Positions 13,853-21,506 of a stretch of DNA of 42,751 nt are shown one piece after another. A program made the translations under genes and the position numbers. The stretch is taken from contig DAIDHI010000028.1 in NCBI GenBank assembly GCA_027452025.1, positions 1 through 42,751 of the forward strand, in the 5' to 3' direction. The stretch is from Elusimicrobiota bacterium (GTDB lineage: Bacteria > Elusimicrobiota > Elusimicrobia > UBA1565 > UBA9628). How positions within the stretch are numbered: the first letter of the stretch is position 1; the number at the start of each line of letters is the position of its first letter. The notes under the pieces were generated by a model. The model saw only the letters and a list, made by a program, of their open reading frames with translations. It was not told the DNA's origin and made no database searches.

Positions 13853-15081
13853 AGCTTGAGGCGGGCCGCCTCGCGAGCCAGATCCACGCCCATGCCCGAG
13901 GCGGCGGCCTGCCGCACGGCCTGCGCGGACATGGCGTCGAGCTCCGCGTCCGAGTATTTCGCGTCCTGGTGGATGAGCCAGAGCCTCTTGACCTCGTTGC
14001 GGGCCGCGCAGTCGACGGCGGCCAGGAAGCTCGAGTGCCCCGTGTTCTTGTTGGCCTGGTAATCCTGCGGGCTGTAGCGGCCGTCGAGGATCAGCAAGTC
14101 GACGCCGGCGACGAGCTTGCCGAGCTTCTCGTCGAAGTCTTGGAGGGCGCGGGCGCTCTCGCCGTAGATCTCGGTGTCGGGGCAATAGGCCAGCCGGCGG
14201 CCCCGCGCCTCGACGATGAAGCCGAGCGTGGCGCCGGGGTGATTGGCGTAGAAGGCGGTGAGCTTGAGGCCGGGCGCCAGCTCATAGGTCTGCTCCATGA
14301 GCTCGTGGAGCTCGAACTGGGCCTCCAGAGGCACGGCGGGCACGGGCGAGGACAAAATGGCGTCCTCGACGAGAGTCTGCAGGGTCTTGTCGGGCTCCAC
14401 GGCCGCGCAGACGTGCACGCGGGCCTGGGCGTTGGACAGCGGCGCAAAGCGCCCGAGGCCCTCGGCGTGGGCGGGGTGGAAGTGGCTCATGAACAGCCAG
14501 ATCTCGCCGGCCTTGCCGGAGCGCGTCAACTCCTCTCCCAGGGCCTTGATCCCCGAGCCGGCGTCGAAGACGGCCGTGCGGCCGCCCAAGTCGACGCTGA
14601 CGCAGGGCGTCTCGCGGCCGTAGCGGCTGGCCGCGGCGAGGGCCTTGCTGCGCGTGCCCCAGACGGCGACTTCCATGGCCGCCGGGCCGGCGACTTCGGC
14701 CTTGGCGTCGAGGCCCTTTTGCGCGAGCTCGCGCACCTGCGAGCCGAACGTGGCCACGTCGTAGGGCTTCTCGATGAACAGGTCCGCGCCGTAGTCCAGG
14801 GCGCGCTTTTTTTCCGCGGCGAAGGACTTGCCGGAGACCATGATCACCTTGGTCGCGCGCAGGACGGGATCGGACTTGATCTTGTGGCACATGGTCAGCC
14901 CGTCCATGCCCGGCATCAGGATGTCGAGAACGACGACGGGGAAGCGCTTCTGCTTGAGCGCCTCGAGAGCGGCCAGGCTGCTGGTCATGTGCTCCGCGTC
15001 GAGCCCCGCGTCGAGGAGCAGCTCCTTGGAGAGGCCGCCCGACAGCGGGTCGTCGTCGACGACGAGCACGGGGATGCCCAT
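13849..15081 (-). CDS. Receiver domain fused to metallo-beta-lactamase-fold domain
   Basis: A 410-residue cytoplasmic protein. Residues 1-122 form a receiver (D9-D11, phospho-acceptor D53, S83, K105). From about 135 a metallo-beta-lactamase/RNase Z-like domain follows (VWGTRSKA, DAGSGI, MSHFHPAH, FYANHPGATLGFIVE, LAYCPDTEIYG, LILDGRYSP, NTGHSS). The canonical HxHxDH metal motif reads H200-F-H202-P-A-H205, with Ala in place of Asp, so the second metal site or hydrolysis may be altered. The natural reading is a signalling protein whose phosphorylation controls an enzymatic or ligand-binding output; the substrate is unknown. It lies divergent from rsmD (36 nt apart, AT-rich) and shares CTAG stop bases with nfo. 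Confidence 0.88.
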   Translation of the reverse strand: MGIPVLVVDDDPLSGGLSKELLLDAGLDAEHMTSSLAALEALKQKRFPVVVLDILMPGMDGLTMCHKIKSDPVLRATKVIMVSGKSFAAEKKRALDYGADLFIEKPYDVATFGSQVRELAQKGLDAKAEVAGPAAMEVAVWGTRSKALAAASRYGRETPCVSVDLGGRTAVFDAGSGIKALGEELTRSGKAGEIWLFMSHFHPAHAEGLGRFAPLSNAQARVHVCAAVEPDKTLQTLVEDAILSSPVPAVPLEAQFELHELMEQTYELAPGLKLTAFYANHPGATLGFIVEARGRRLAYCPDTEIYGESARALQDFDEKLGKLVAGVDLLILDGRYSPQDYQANKNTGHSSFLAAVDCAARNEVKRLWLIHQDAKYSDAELDAMSAQAVRQAAASGMGVDLAREAARLKL

Positions 15082-15117
15082 GGGGAAAGTATTCTACAAT
15101 AACATTACAAGGCTATT

Positions 15118-15690
15118 ATGAGGATCATCGCCGGGAAGCTGCGCGGGCGCACCTACAAGGCCAGGAAGGACGTCTCCGTGAGGCCGATCTCCGGCCGCAT
15201 CAAGCAGTCCCTCTTCGACATCATCGCGGGTCTGGTCCCCGGCAGCCGGTTCCTCGACCTCTACGCCGGCACCGGAGCCGTCGGCATCGAGGCGCTCTCG
15301 CGCGGCGCCGACTTCGTCTTTTTCGTCGATCAGAGCCGGCGCAACGTCGCCGACATCGAGGCCGTGCTTTCCCGCATGGGCCTGGCGGCCAAGGCCCGCG
15401 CCCAGCCGGGCAACGTGCTCGAGGACCTGTCCTGGATCCCGTTTCGAGGAGGAGTCTCGGAGTTCGACTTGATCTTCCTCGGGCCGCCTTATAAGGACGA
15501 GGAGAAGCGCCCGTTGGCGCTGTCGACCCCGTCCTTGGCGCGCGTCGCCGAGGCCAACCTGCTCGCGCCCGAGGGGTGGATGATCTGCCAGCACCAGGTC
15601 AAGGAGTCCGTTTCGACGCCCGCCGGCTGCGAGATGTTCCGGCGTCAGAAGTACGGCGATACCTTCCTCGACTTCTTCAAGCGGCTGTAG
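15118..15690 (+). CDS. rsmD: RsmD-type 16S rRNA guanine-N2 methyltransferase
   Basis: A 190-residue class I methyltransferase that in E. coli methylates G966 of 16S rRNA. Visible features are the family start MRIIAGKLRGRTY, the SVRPISGRIKQSLFDII segment, the S-adenosylmethionine loop FLDLYAGTGAVGIEAL and the C-terminal KYGDT. Motif IV, normally DPPY or NPPF at the active site, reads GPPY (LGPPYKD) because the first codon is GGG. The Asp is thought to hold the target amino group, so activity may be changed. A -10-like TACAAT (15094-15099) lies 18 nt upstream. Confidence 0.9.
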   Translation: MRIIAGKLRGRTYKARKDVSVRPISGRIKQSLFDIIAGLVPGSRFLDLYAGTGAVGIEALSRGADFVFFVDQSRRNVADIEAVLSRMGLAAKARAQPGNVLEDLSWIPFRGGVSEFDLIFLGPPYKDEEKRPLALSTPSLARVAEANLLAPEGWMICQHQVKESVSTPAGCEMFRRQKYGDTFLDFFKRL

Positions 15691-15724
15691 GCCGCCTGGG
15701 GGCATGCTCGAGTTTTTTTGAACC

Positions 15725-15762
15725 TCCGACGAGGGTTTTGGCATGCCAAAACCCTCGTCGGA
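15725..15762. repeat. Perfect 38-bp palindrome between convergent genes
   Basis: Bases 15725-15743 are the exact reverse complement of 15744-15762, with no loop; the centre is GGCATGCC and each arm contains GACGAGGGTTTTGG. It lies between the 3' ends of rsmD (+) and the nuclease gene (-), so a two-way terminator is the simplest reading. There is no T-tract directly after the stem on either strand; a T7 run at 15713-15719 lies before it. Confidence 0.75.
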
Positions 15763-15794
15763 ATCTGCGAAATGCGGGAAAGACGCACGCCGGC

Positions 15795-16523
15795 CTAGGC
15801 TTTCCGGGCGACCGAGTACGCGCAGGAGTTGCGGAAGTCGCAGCGCGGGCAAAACGACGTCTCCGGCGCCCACTTCCCGGCTTCGATCGCGTCGGCGACT
15901 CCCGCGATGTCGGCCTTGAGGGCTTCCTCGCCGGAAGCGTCGTAAGGCGCGCTCTCCACCCGCCCCGCGGCGAGGTAATGGACGGCGATCAGATCCGGCG
16001 CCAGCGCCAGCGACTCGCGCGCGCCGAGCGCGTAGAAGCGCAGCTGCGCGTTCTCGCCCAACGGCTGCGCCGGAGGCTCGTCGGCCGGGCCGAAGGCGAG
16101 CTGGGTCTTGTAATCGATGAGCTGCACCTTGCCGTCGGGCAGGCGGTCGATGCGGTCGATCATGCCGCGCACCGTGTGGCGCCCGAGGGGGAAGACGAAT
16201 TCCCGCTCCACCCCCAGGATGGCGCTTCGCCGCTGCTCCTCGGACTCGTGGTATCTGGCCAAAATCCGCGCGGCCTTCTTGCGCCACGACTCGGGGTCCT
16301 TTTCGCCGCTGAACGCCGACGGCAGCCACTCGTCGTCGAGGGCTTCCAGCAGGGACTCGAGACTGCCGTCGCCGCCGCGGTGAAAGCGCTCGAGCGCCCT
16401 ATGAAGGGACAGCCCCAAGGCGGAGGCGGGGGTGGGCGCGATCCGTCGCCCCTCGACGAAAAACAGCTTGTATTTCCACGGGCATTCCCGATAGAGGCGG
16501 TAGCGCGTGAAGCTGATCTCCAC
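15795..16523 (-). CDS. Small RecB-family PD-(D/E)XK nuclease with Fe-S cysteines
   Basis: A 242-residue nuclease-fold protein. FTRYRLYRECPWKYKLFF opens it, with Cys14. The core has GMIDRIDRL (D123) and LIDYKTQ (D137, K139) of the PD-(D/E)XK site. The tail FCPRCDFRNSC supplies Cys225, Cys228 and Cys234. One N-terminal plus three C-terminal Cys is the 4Fe-4S arrangement of AddB and Cas4 nucleases. No helicase partner and no cas genes are adjacent, so it is a stand-alone repair-type nuclease. The GTG at 16523 is chosen because it lies 2 nt after the stop of the upstream diguanylate cyclase; a longer frame reaching 17321 is a shadow of that gene. Confidence 0.85.
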   Translation of the reverse strand: MEISFTRYRLYRECPWKYKLFFVEGRRIAPTPASALGLSLHRALERFHRGGDGSLESLLEALDDEWLPSAFSGEKDPESWRKKAARILARYHESEEQRRSAILGVEREFVFPLGRHTVRGMIDRIDRLPDGKVQLIDYKTQLAFGPADEPPAQPLGENAQLRFYALGARESLALAPDLIAVHYLAAGRVESAPYDASGEEALKADIAGVADAIEAGKWAPETSFCPRCDFRNSCAYSVARKA

Positions 16524-16525
16524 GC

Positions 16526-17368
16526 TTAATCGCTGATCCCGGCTTGTCGGTGGGCGCGCGGTGCCGCGGCCGCATCGGCGACCTGGTTCTTGCCGTCGCG
16601 CTTGGCGTGATAGAGGTTGGCGTCGGCCCGGGCGATGAGGGTCTTGACGTCGAGCTCCTTCTTGCCGTCGAAGGTGGTGGCGCCGACGCTGACCGTCGCC
16701 AGATACCCGTTCTGGGAAATCGAGCGGCGGATGCGCTCGGCGACGGTGCGCGCGGTGTCGGCGTCGGCGCCGGGCATGATGACCAGGAACTCGTCGCCGC
16801 CGTAGCGCCCGAGAGTGTCCTCGCCGCGGATGTTGGCGCTGATCGTCTCCGCCGTCTCCTTGATGACGCGGTCGCCGAAGAGGTGGCCGTGGCTGTCGTT
16901 GATGCGCTTGAAGTCGTCGATGTCGAGGATGAGCAAAGACAGCGGGCTCTTGTCCGTCAGCGAACGCTGGATGTCGATTTCCAGGATCTCGTGGAGGTAG
17001 CCGTGGGTGTAGGCTCCGGTCAGGCTGTCGGTGACCGACTTCAAGTGCAGCTCGTCGATGCGCGCCGACAGCACGCGGTTGCGTACCCGCTGCGCCTCGC
17101 TGCGCAGCCCCAGGGCGTAACCGAAGGCGATGAAGGAGGTGATCGTGCCGATCGACATGTAGGCGTAGAAGAGGAAGTTGTACTGCAGCTCGTGGCGGAT
17201 CCAGAGCGAGCGAAGGATCGGGTCGGCGAGCCAAAAGCGCATCAGGAAGGCGCCGACGGGCGAGCCGAGGCCGAGAAGGAAGCCCGCGATGGGGTAGCTG
17301 ACGTAGTGGGGCACGCGCCAAGGGCGCGTCTCCTCGAAGTCGCTCTTGCGGCGGCGCCGGGCGGCCAT
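16526..17368 (-). CDS. Membrane diguanylate cyclase (GGDEF)
   Basis: A 280-residue protein with two predicted membrane helices (about 24-46 and 66-88) and a C-terminal GGDEF domain (about 110-265). The active site GGDEF is intact (190-194). An RxxD inhibitory site (R181-D184) lies exactly five residues before it, so product inhibition by cyclic-di-GMP is likely. The enzyme makes c-di-GMP from two GTP. A short helical linker (about 89-110) joins membrane and catalytic parts; there is no separate sensor domain. It forms a pair with the downstream nuclease gene, 2 nt apart, although a functional link is not obvious. Confidence 0.93.
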   Translation of the reverse strand: MAARRRRKSDFEETRPWRVPHYVSYPIAGFLLGLGSPVGAFLMRFWLADPILRSLWIRHELQYNFLFYAYMSIGTITSFIAFGYALGLRSEAQRVRNRVLSARIDELHLKSVTDSLTGAYTHGYLHEILEIDIQRSLTDKSPLSLLILDIDDFKRINDSHGHLFGDRVIKETAETISANIRGEDTLGRYGGDEFLVIMPGADADTARTVAERIRRSISQNGYLATVSVGATTFDGKKELDVKTLIARADANLYHAKRDGKNQVADAAAAPRAHRQAGISD

Positions 17369-17413
17369 CGCCTCGATTATATCAAGTCGGCCGCCGCCCC
17401 GTCGGGGAATTCC

Positions 17414-17887
17414 CTAGGGATCGCCAGGGTTGGCCGACCAAAGCACGCGGCCCCGGCCGTCTTCCGGCGCGGGCTCGAGCGCGATCACGCCGCCGGGCTT
17501 GAGGTCGAAGACCTGGCCGGTCAGAAGGGAGGCGAGCTCTCCGAGCTGCGGCTGGTGGCCCACCAGCATCAGCTCCGGCGCGTCCGGCTCGTCGGCGCGC
17601 ACGCGCCGGTATAGGTCCTCGGCCGAGAGCGCGTTGGAAAGAGGCTCGTAGGTCCGCGAGCCGCGCGCGGGCTGGAGCACGTTGGCCGCCTCGGCGGCCG
17701 TCTGGACGGCCCTGAGCAGAGGACTGTGCAGGATGACCTCCGGCCTTCCGCCCCGGCCGAGCAGGCGCTTGGCCGTCTCCTGGGCGCCCTTGACTCCGGC
17801 CGCGGACAACGGACGCAGGGCATCCGAGGCCGCGCGCGCCTCGGATGCCGAGGGGGAATGCCCGTGGCGCATCAAGTAGAGCTTCAT
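17414..17887 (-). CDS. sixA: SixA-type phosphohistidine phosphatase
   Basis: A 157-residue histidine-phosphatase superfamily member. The start MKLYLMRHGHS gives the catalytic RHG (H8), followed by the Arg in HSPLLRAVQTA and the second His in LVGHQPQLGEL. Length and motifs match SixA, which removes phosphate from phosphohistidine on phosphotransfer proteins. Several histidine kinase or receiver proteins are encoded in this window, but no direct link is shown. The gene lies in the same direction as the cyclase downstream and the phospholipase-D-like gene upstream. Confidence 0.88.
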   Translation of the reverse strand: MKLYLMRHGHSPSASEARAASDALRPLSAAGVKGAQETAKRLLGRGGRPEVILHSPLLRAVQTAAEAANVLQPARGSRTYEPLSNALSAEDLYRRVRADEPDAPELMLVGHQPQLGELASLLTGQVFDLKPGGVIALEPAPEDGRGRVLWSANPGDP

Positions 17888-17908
17888 GAGGCCCGCCAGC
17901 CTACCAAA

Positions 17909-19063
17909 TTAGAAGAAGTGCCGGAATTGATACCAGCCGAGCTCCGCCGCCTTCTCGAGGAGCCTCCGCCTCCTCCAGCCGGCGAGCAGGATCTCTCGCG
18001 AGGCGTCCATGTCCCCGCGCAATGCCCGGGCCAGGCGCGCGGCGAACTCCGGGTCCAGGACGTGGAGGTTGACCTCCAGGTTCGTCAGGAGGCTGCGGTG
18101 GTCCATGTTGTAGGAGCCCACCGTGCACCAGGTCTCGTCGACGACGGCCGTCTTGGCGTGGAGGATCGGCCCGCCCCACTCGTGGATGCGTACGCCGTGG
18201 CGCAGGAGATAGTCGTATTGGAAGCGCCCGGCGCGCCAGACCGAGCGTATGTCGGCCCGGCCCTGCACGAGGACGCGCACCGAGACGCCTCGCCGGGCCG
18301 CGGCGGCCAGCGCGCGCGTCGTGCGATGGTCGGGCACGAAATAGGCGTTGGCGATGAGCACTTCCCGCCGCGCGGCGCGCAGCGCCGAGAGGTACGCCGA
18401 GCGGATGCGGTAGCGGTAGAGGAACTCGTGGTTGGCCGCGACCCACACCTTCGAGGCGCCGGCGCCTTGCAGGGGCGCCGTGACGTCGAGGGCGAACCAG
18501 CGCCCCGTTTCCTTGTACCACAGCGCTCGGAAAACCCGGTCCAGCTCGTAGGCGGCCGGGCCTTCCACCATGACGTGGACGTCGCGCCAGTCGCGGCCCA
18601 TCTCCTCGATGGGCGCGTGGTCGTCGCAGATGTTGACTCCGCCCGTGAAGGCCAGGGCGCTGTCGACGATGAGGCTCTTGCGATGATCCCGGCGGTTCCA
18701 GGCCCAGCGGGGCCGCCAGGGCGCTACCGGATGGTACTCCAAAAACTGCGCCCCGGCGTTGCGCAGGCGGCCGACGAACGCGGCGTCCAGATCCATCGAG
18801 CCGATGGCGTCGTAGATGACCCGCACGCGCACGCCGCAGCGCGCCTTGGCCTCCAGGCGCTTGGCGAACTCGAGCCCCGTGCGGTCGCTGCGAAAGATGT
18901 AGGCCTCGACGTGCACGGTCTCCCGGGCGCCTTCTATCGCGCGCCACATCGCGCGATAGACGTCGCCGCCGCGCGCAAATAGCGTGAGCTTGTTGCCCCC
19001 GACGTAAAAGGGGAGGTATCGCGAAAAATCGCCGGAACCGGCGCGGGGCCTGCCAAACGCCAT
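17909..19063 (-). CDS. Cardiolipin synthase-like phospholipase D family protein
   Basis: A 384-residue protein with two HKD-type active sites: HRKSLIVDSALAFTGGVN in the first half and HAKTAVVDETWCTVGSYNMD in the second. Supporting segments are VHVEAYIFRSDRTG and LIANAYFVPD. It lacks the N-terminal membrane helices of ClsA and so resembles the ClsB/YbhO type that makes cardiolipin or related phospholipids. The start at 19063 is chosen because the hexamer TAGAAT (read on the minus strand, 19076-19071) ends 7 nt before it; an in-frame ATG at 19072 would overlap that hexamer. It is transcribed divergently from lemA. Confidence 0.88.
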   Translation of the reverse strand: MAFGRPRAGSGDFSRYLPFYVGGNKLTLFARGGDVYRAMWRAIEGARETVHVEAYIFRSDRTGLEFAKRLEAKARCGVRVRVIYDAIGSMDLDAAFVGRLRNAGAQFLEYHPVAPWRPRWAWNRRDHRKSLIVDSALAFTGGVNICDDHAPIEEMGRDWRDVHVMVEGPAAYELDRVFRALWYKETGRWFALDVTAPLQGAGASKVWVAANHEFLYRYRIRSAYLSALRAARREVLIANAYFVPDHRTTRALAAAARRGVSVRVLVQGRADIRSVWRAGRFQYDYLLRHGVRIHEWGGPILHAKTAVVDETWCTVGSYNMDHRSLLTNLEVNLHVLDPEFAARLARALRGDMDASREILLAGWRRRRLLEKAAELGWYQFRHFF

Positions 19064-19111
19064 GGGACGCATTCTAACAAAACCGGCCTCCGGCCACCGG
19101 GGCGCCGGACC

Positions 19112-19140
19112 TTGCGCGCCCGAAATTCCTCTGCTATATA
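19112..19140 (+). promoter_or_regulatory. Extended -10 promoter of lemA
   Basis: TTGCGC (19112-19117), a 17-nt spacer and TATATA (19135-19140) preceded by TGC, an extended -10 arrangement. The start codon follows 24 nt later with a Shine-Dalgarno between, so this gene has a normal leader, unlike several neighbours. Confidence 0.55.
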
Positions 19141-19163
19141 TCGACCAGCGTCCAGGAGGCCCC

Positions 19164-19742
19164 ATGATCATGCTCGTCGTTCTGATCGTCCTCGGCATCC
19201 TCGCCTTCGCCGCCGTCGGCTTCGTCCTCTATATCGGCACCATTTATAACGGTTTGGTCGTCGTCAAGAACAACATCGCCAAGGCCTGGGCCAACATCGA
19301 CGTGCTGCTCAAGCAGCGTCACGACGAGATACCGAAGCTCATCTCGGCCTGCGAAGCCTACATGAAATACGAGAAAGGCGCTCTGGACGGCGTCGTCGCC
19401 CTCAGAAACACCGCGGCGAGCGCGGCCACGGTGGCGCAGAAGGCTCAGGCCGAGGGGGCCCTCTCGGCCGGCCTGGCGAAGATCTTCGCGCTATCGGAGA
19501 ACTATCCCGATCTCAAGGCCAACGCCTCCTTCCAGCAGCTGCAAAAGCGCATCTCCGACCTGGAGAGCCAGGTCGCCGACCGGCGCGAGTTCTACAACGA
19601 CACGGTCAACAACTACAACATCCGCATCCAGTCGTTCCCGGACGCCTTCGTGGCCTCCTTCATGGGGCTGACGGCCCATGAGATGTTCCAGGTCGAAGGC
19701 AGCGACCGCGCCGACGTTGCGGTCACCATCGCCGTTCCTTAG
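19164..19742 (+). CDS. lemA: LemA family membrane protein
   Basis: A 192-residue protein: one N-terminal membrane helix (about 2-26), then the conserved LemA segment YNGLVVVKNNIAKAWANIDV and LLKQRHDEIPKL, then a long helical bundle ending in NNYNIRIQSFPDAFVASFMG. LemA proteins are membrane-anchored helical bundles of poorly known function. The ribosome site AGGAGG lies at 19154-19159. It heads a cluster with two GIDE-like membrane proteins, an association often seen for lemA. Confidence 0.92.
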   Translation: MIMLVVLIVLGILAFAAVGFVLYIGTIYNGLVVVKNNIAKAWANIDVLLKQRHDEIPKLISACEAYMKYEKGALDGVVALRNTAASAATVAQKAQAEGALSAGLAKIFALSENYPDLKANASFQQLQKRISDLESQVADRREFYNDTVNNYNIRIQSFPDAFVASFMGLTAHEMFQVEGSDRADVAVTIAVP

Positions 19743-19751
19743 GGGCGCGCG

Positions 19752-20642
19752 TTGAGCGGCGGACCTCCCGTCGGCTTGGCCGTCTTGGGCGCGCTGGGGG
19801 GGCTCAAGGCTTTCCACAGCGGCTTCAAGGACCTCAAGCTCGAGCGCCTGCTCGGCGGCACGGCCTTCTCGAAGGTGCGCTCGCTGGCCCTGGGCAGCGT
19901 CGAGCTGTCGGGAGTCGCCCGGCCGGGGCCCGACCCCGTCCGCGACCCGATCTACGAGAATCCCTGCGTCTATTACCATGTCACGCTGCGCGAGCAGCGA
20001 GGGTCGGGCAAGAACGAGCGCTGGGTCACCCTCTACGACAACGAGAGCGCCCTGCCCTTCTTCCTCGAGGACGACACCGGCCGCATCCTTGTCTATCCGG
20101 GCGGAGCCGAGCTCTACCTCGAAAAGACCGTCGACGTCAGAGTGGGAGCCTTTTTCGGCGACGCGCCGGACAACCGGCTGCTGCGCTTCATCTCTCTTTT
20201 CCCCGGAATGGGGGGGACGCGGCACCTCGTCGCCTACATCATGACGGAGAAGCAGGAGCTTTGCGTCTATGGCTTCGCGGGGCCGGACTTCCCCAAGCCG
20301 CAGACGGGCCCGACGTTCGAGGAGGAAATCCGCAAGCTCAAGGCCGATCCCGAGCGCATGACGGCCCTCGACAAGAACGGCGACGGCGAGGTCGACGGCG
20401 AGGAGTGGGACGCCGGCGTCGCGCAGCTGCGCGCCCAGTGGGAGGCCGCCCGGCCGCCCGTCGAGGCGCCGCCGATCGTCATCCGCAAGCCCCAGGACGG
20501 TCCGCTCGTCGTCTCCGACGACTCGCGGGGCAAGTTCGTCGAGAAGCTCGAGTGGCGCAGCGCGCTGAAGGTGTTCGGCGGGCCCGCGCTCACGCTGGCC
20601 TGCGCGGCTTACCTCGCGTTCTCGTTCGGGTGGTTTCGATGA
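19752..20642 (+). CDS. GIDE-domain membrane protein with an EF-hand
   Basis: A 296-residue membrane protein. The central part (about 45-180: SVELSGVARP, DPIYENPCVYYHVTL, LPFFLEDDTGRILVYPGGA) resembles the GIDE domain known from MUL1-type E3 ligases and from bacterial partners of LemA. There is no RING domain. Near residue 210 a canonical EF-hand loop, DKNGDGEVDGEE, fits calcium binding at all key positions. A membrane helix closes the protein (about 275-294), and the N-terminus is hydrophobic. TTG at 19752 is the best start, 9 nt after the lemA stop. It overlaps the next gene by 4 nt (ATGA). Confidence 0.75.
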   Translation: MSGGPPVGLAVLGALGGLKAFHSGFKDLKLERLLGGTAFSKVRSLALGSVELSGVARPGPDPVRDPIYENPCVYYHVTLREQRGSGKNERWVTLYDNESALPFFLEDDTGRILVYPGGAELYLEKTVDVRVGAFFGDAPDNRLLRFISLFPGMGGTRHLVAYIMTEKQELCVYGFAGPDFPKPQTGPTFEEEIRKLKADPERMTALDKNGDGEVDGEEWDAGVAQLRAQWEAARPPVEAPPIVIRKPQDGPLVVSDDSRGKFVEKLEWRSALKVFGGPALTLACAAYLAFSFGWFR

Positions 20643-20752
20643 GCCTGCCCGTCGGCGCCGCCGCGGGCCTGGCGGCAGGCGTCTACCTGTTCCTCGACGG
20701 CTTCCGGGGGCTTCTCGAGGGGCGCGTCGTCGGCGCTCGGGCCGGTGGAGCT
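20639..20752 (+). pseudogene. 5' part of the second GIDE-like gene, out of frame
   Basis: From ATG 20639 (overlapping the stop of the first copy) the frame reads MSLPVGAAAGLAAGVYLFLD, then GFRGLLEG, matching the N-terminus of the preceding paralogue. After about 20720 it diverges into Arg-rich sequence, while the matching sequence continues in another frame from about 20730 (SALGPVELSG). A deletion or small indel therefore separates start and body. Confidence 0.6.
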
Positions 20753-21461
20753 CTCGGGCACCGCGCGCGCCCTCGACGAAAGCGTCCGCGACCCGATCTA
20801 CGGCCGGCCCTGCGCGCTCTACAACGTCACGGCGCGCCAAATCGTGCAAGACGGTCGCGGCGCCGCCCATTGGGTCACGGTCTTCCACGACGAGACCTCG
20901 CTGCCGTTCTTCGTCGAGGACGAGACGGGCCGCACGATGGTCTATCCGCGCGGCGCACGCCTGCTCTTGAAGGGCAAATTCGACTTCAGCCTGGGCGGGG
21001 CGGACTACCTCCAAGGCCCGCAGCCCGAGGTCGAGCGCTTCGTCGAGAGTCTGGGCCTTGGCGGCCTGAATGTCGAGGTGGAGGGCTGGATCCTCGAGGA
21101 CGGAGAGCCCGTCTGCGTCTTCGGCTGCGCGGGCACCGACGAGGACGGCGACGCGGAGGGACCGACGTGGGACGAGTCGGTGGAGGCGCTGAAAGCCGAC
21201 GCCGCGCGCTGGCAGGCCGTCGGCTGGGAGGCGGCGCTTTGCCGCCTGCGCGTCGAGCGCGCCGCCGCGGGGCTTCCCAATCCGCCCCCGGGCAGCGTCG
21301 TCGTGCGGCAGGACGACGCCTGGCCCTTCGTCGTCTCCAACGAGCCGCAGGGCCGAATCGCCTCCTCGCTCAAGTGGGGCGCGTTGGCCAAGGTGGCGCT
21401 GGGCCCCGTGATCGCCCTGGGCTGCGGCCTTAGCCTGCTTCCTTTCTTTCTCGGCCGCTGA
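20745..21461 (+). CDS. GIDE-like membrane protein, tandem paralogue (5' frameshift)
   Basis: The open frame from GTG 20745 gives 238 residues: VELSGTARALDESVRDPIYG, then LPFFVEDETGRTMVYPRGA and a C-terminal membrane helix (about 213-235). It is clearly homologous to the gene just upstream (compare SVELSGVARP and DPIYENPCVYY). The EF-hand region is degenerate (TDEDGDAEG). The natural N-terminus lies out of frame at 20639-20720, so the gene is a tandem duplicate with a frameshift or deletion at about 20720-20740. It may still be translated from the internal GTG. Whether it is functional cannot be told. Confidence 0.65.
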   Translation: MELSGTARALDESVRDPIYGRPCALYNVTARQIVQDGRGAAHWVTVFHDETSLPFFVEDETGRTMVYPRGARLLLKGKFDFSLGGADYLQGPQPEVERFVESLGLGGLNVEVEGWILEDGEPVCVFGCAGTDEDGDAEGPTWDESVEALKADAARWQAVGWEAALCRLRVERAAAGLPNPPPGSVVVRQDDAWPFVVSNEPQGRIASSLKWGALAKVALGPVIALGCGLSLLPFFLGR

Positions 21462-21506
21462 CGCCGGCCCCCGCCTGCCTCGGCGGAATTGATAAGATGT
21501 CCGACC

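Noticed and set aside
15713..15719. T7 run after rsmD as part of a rho-independent terminator
   Set aside because: The nearest upstream stem (GCGGC-TGTAG-GCCGC) lies about 18 nt away, too far, and the perfect palindrome follows rather than precedes the T-run.
15795..16523. The Fe-S nuclease as Cas4 of a CRISPR locus
   Set aside because: No repeats, cas1, cas2 or effector genes are seen anywhere in the window.
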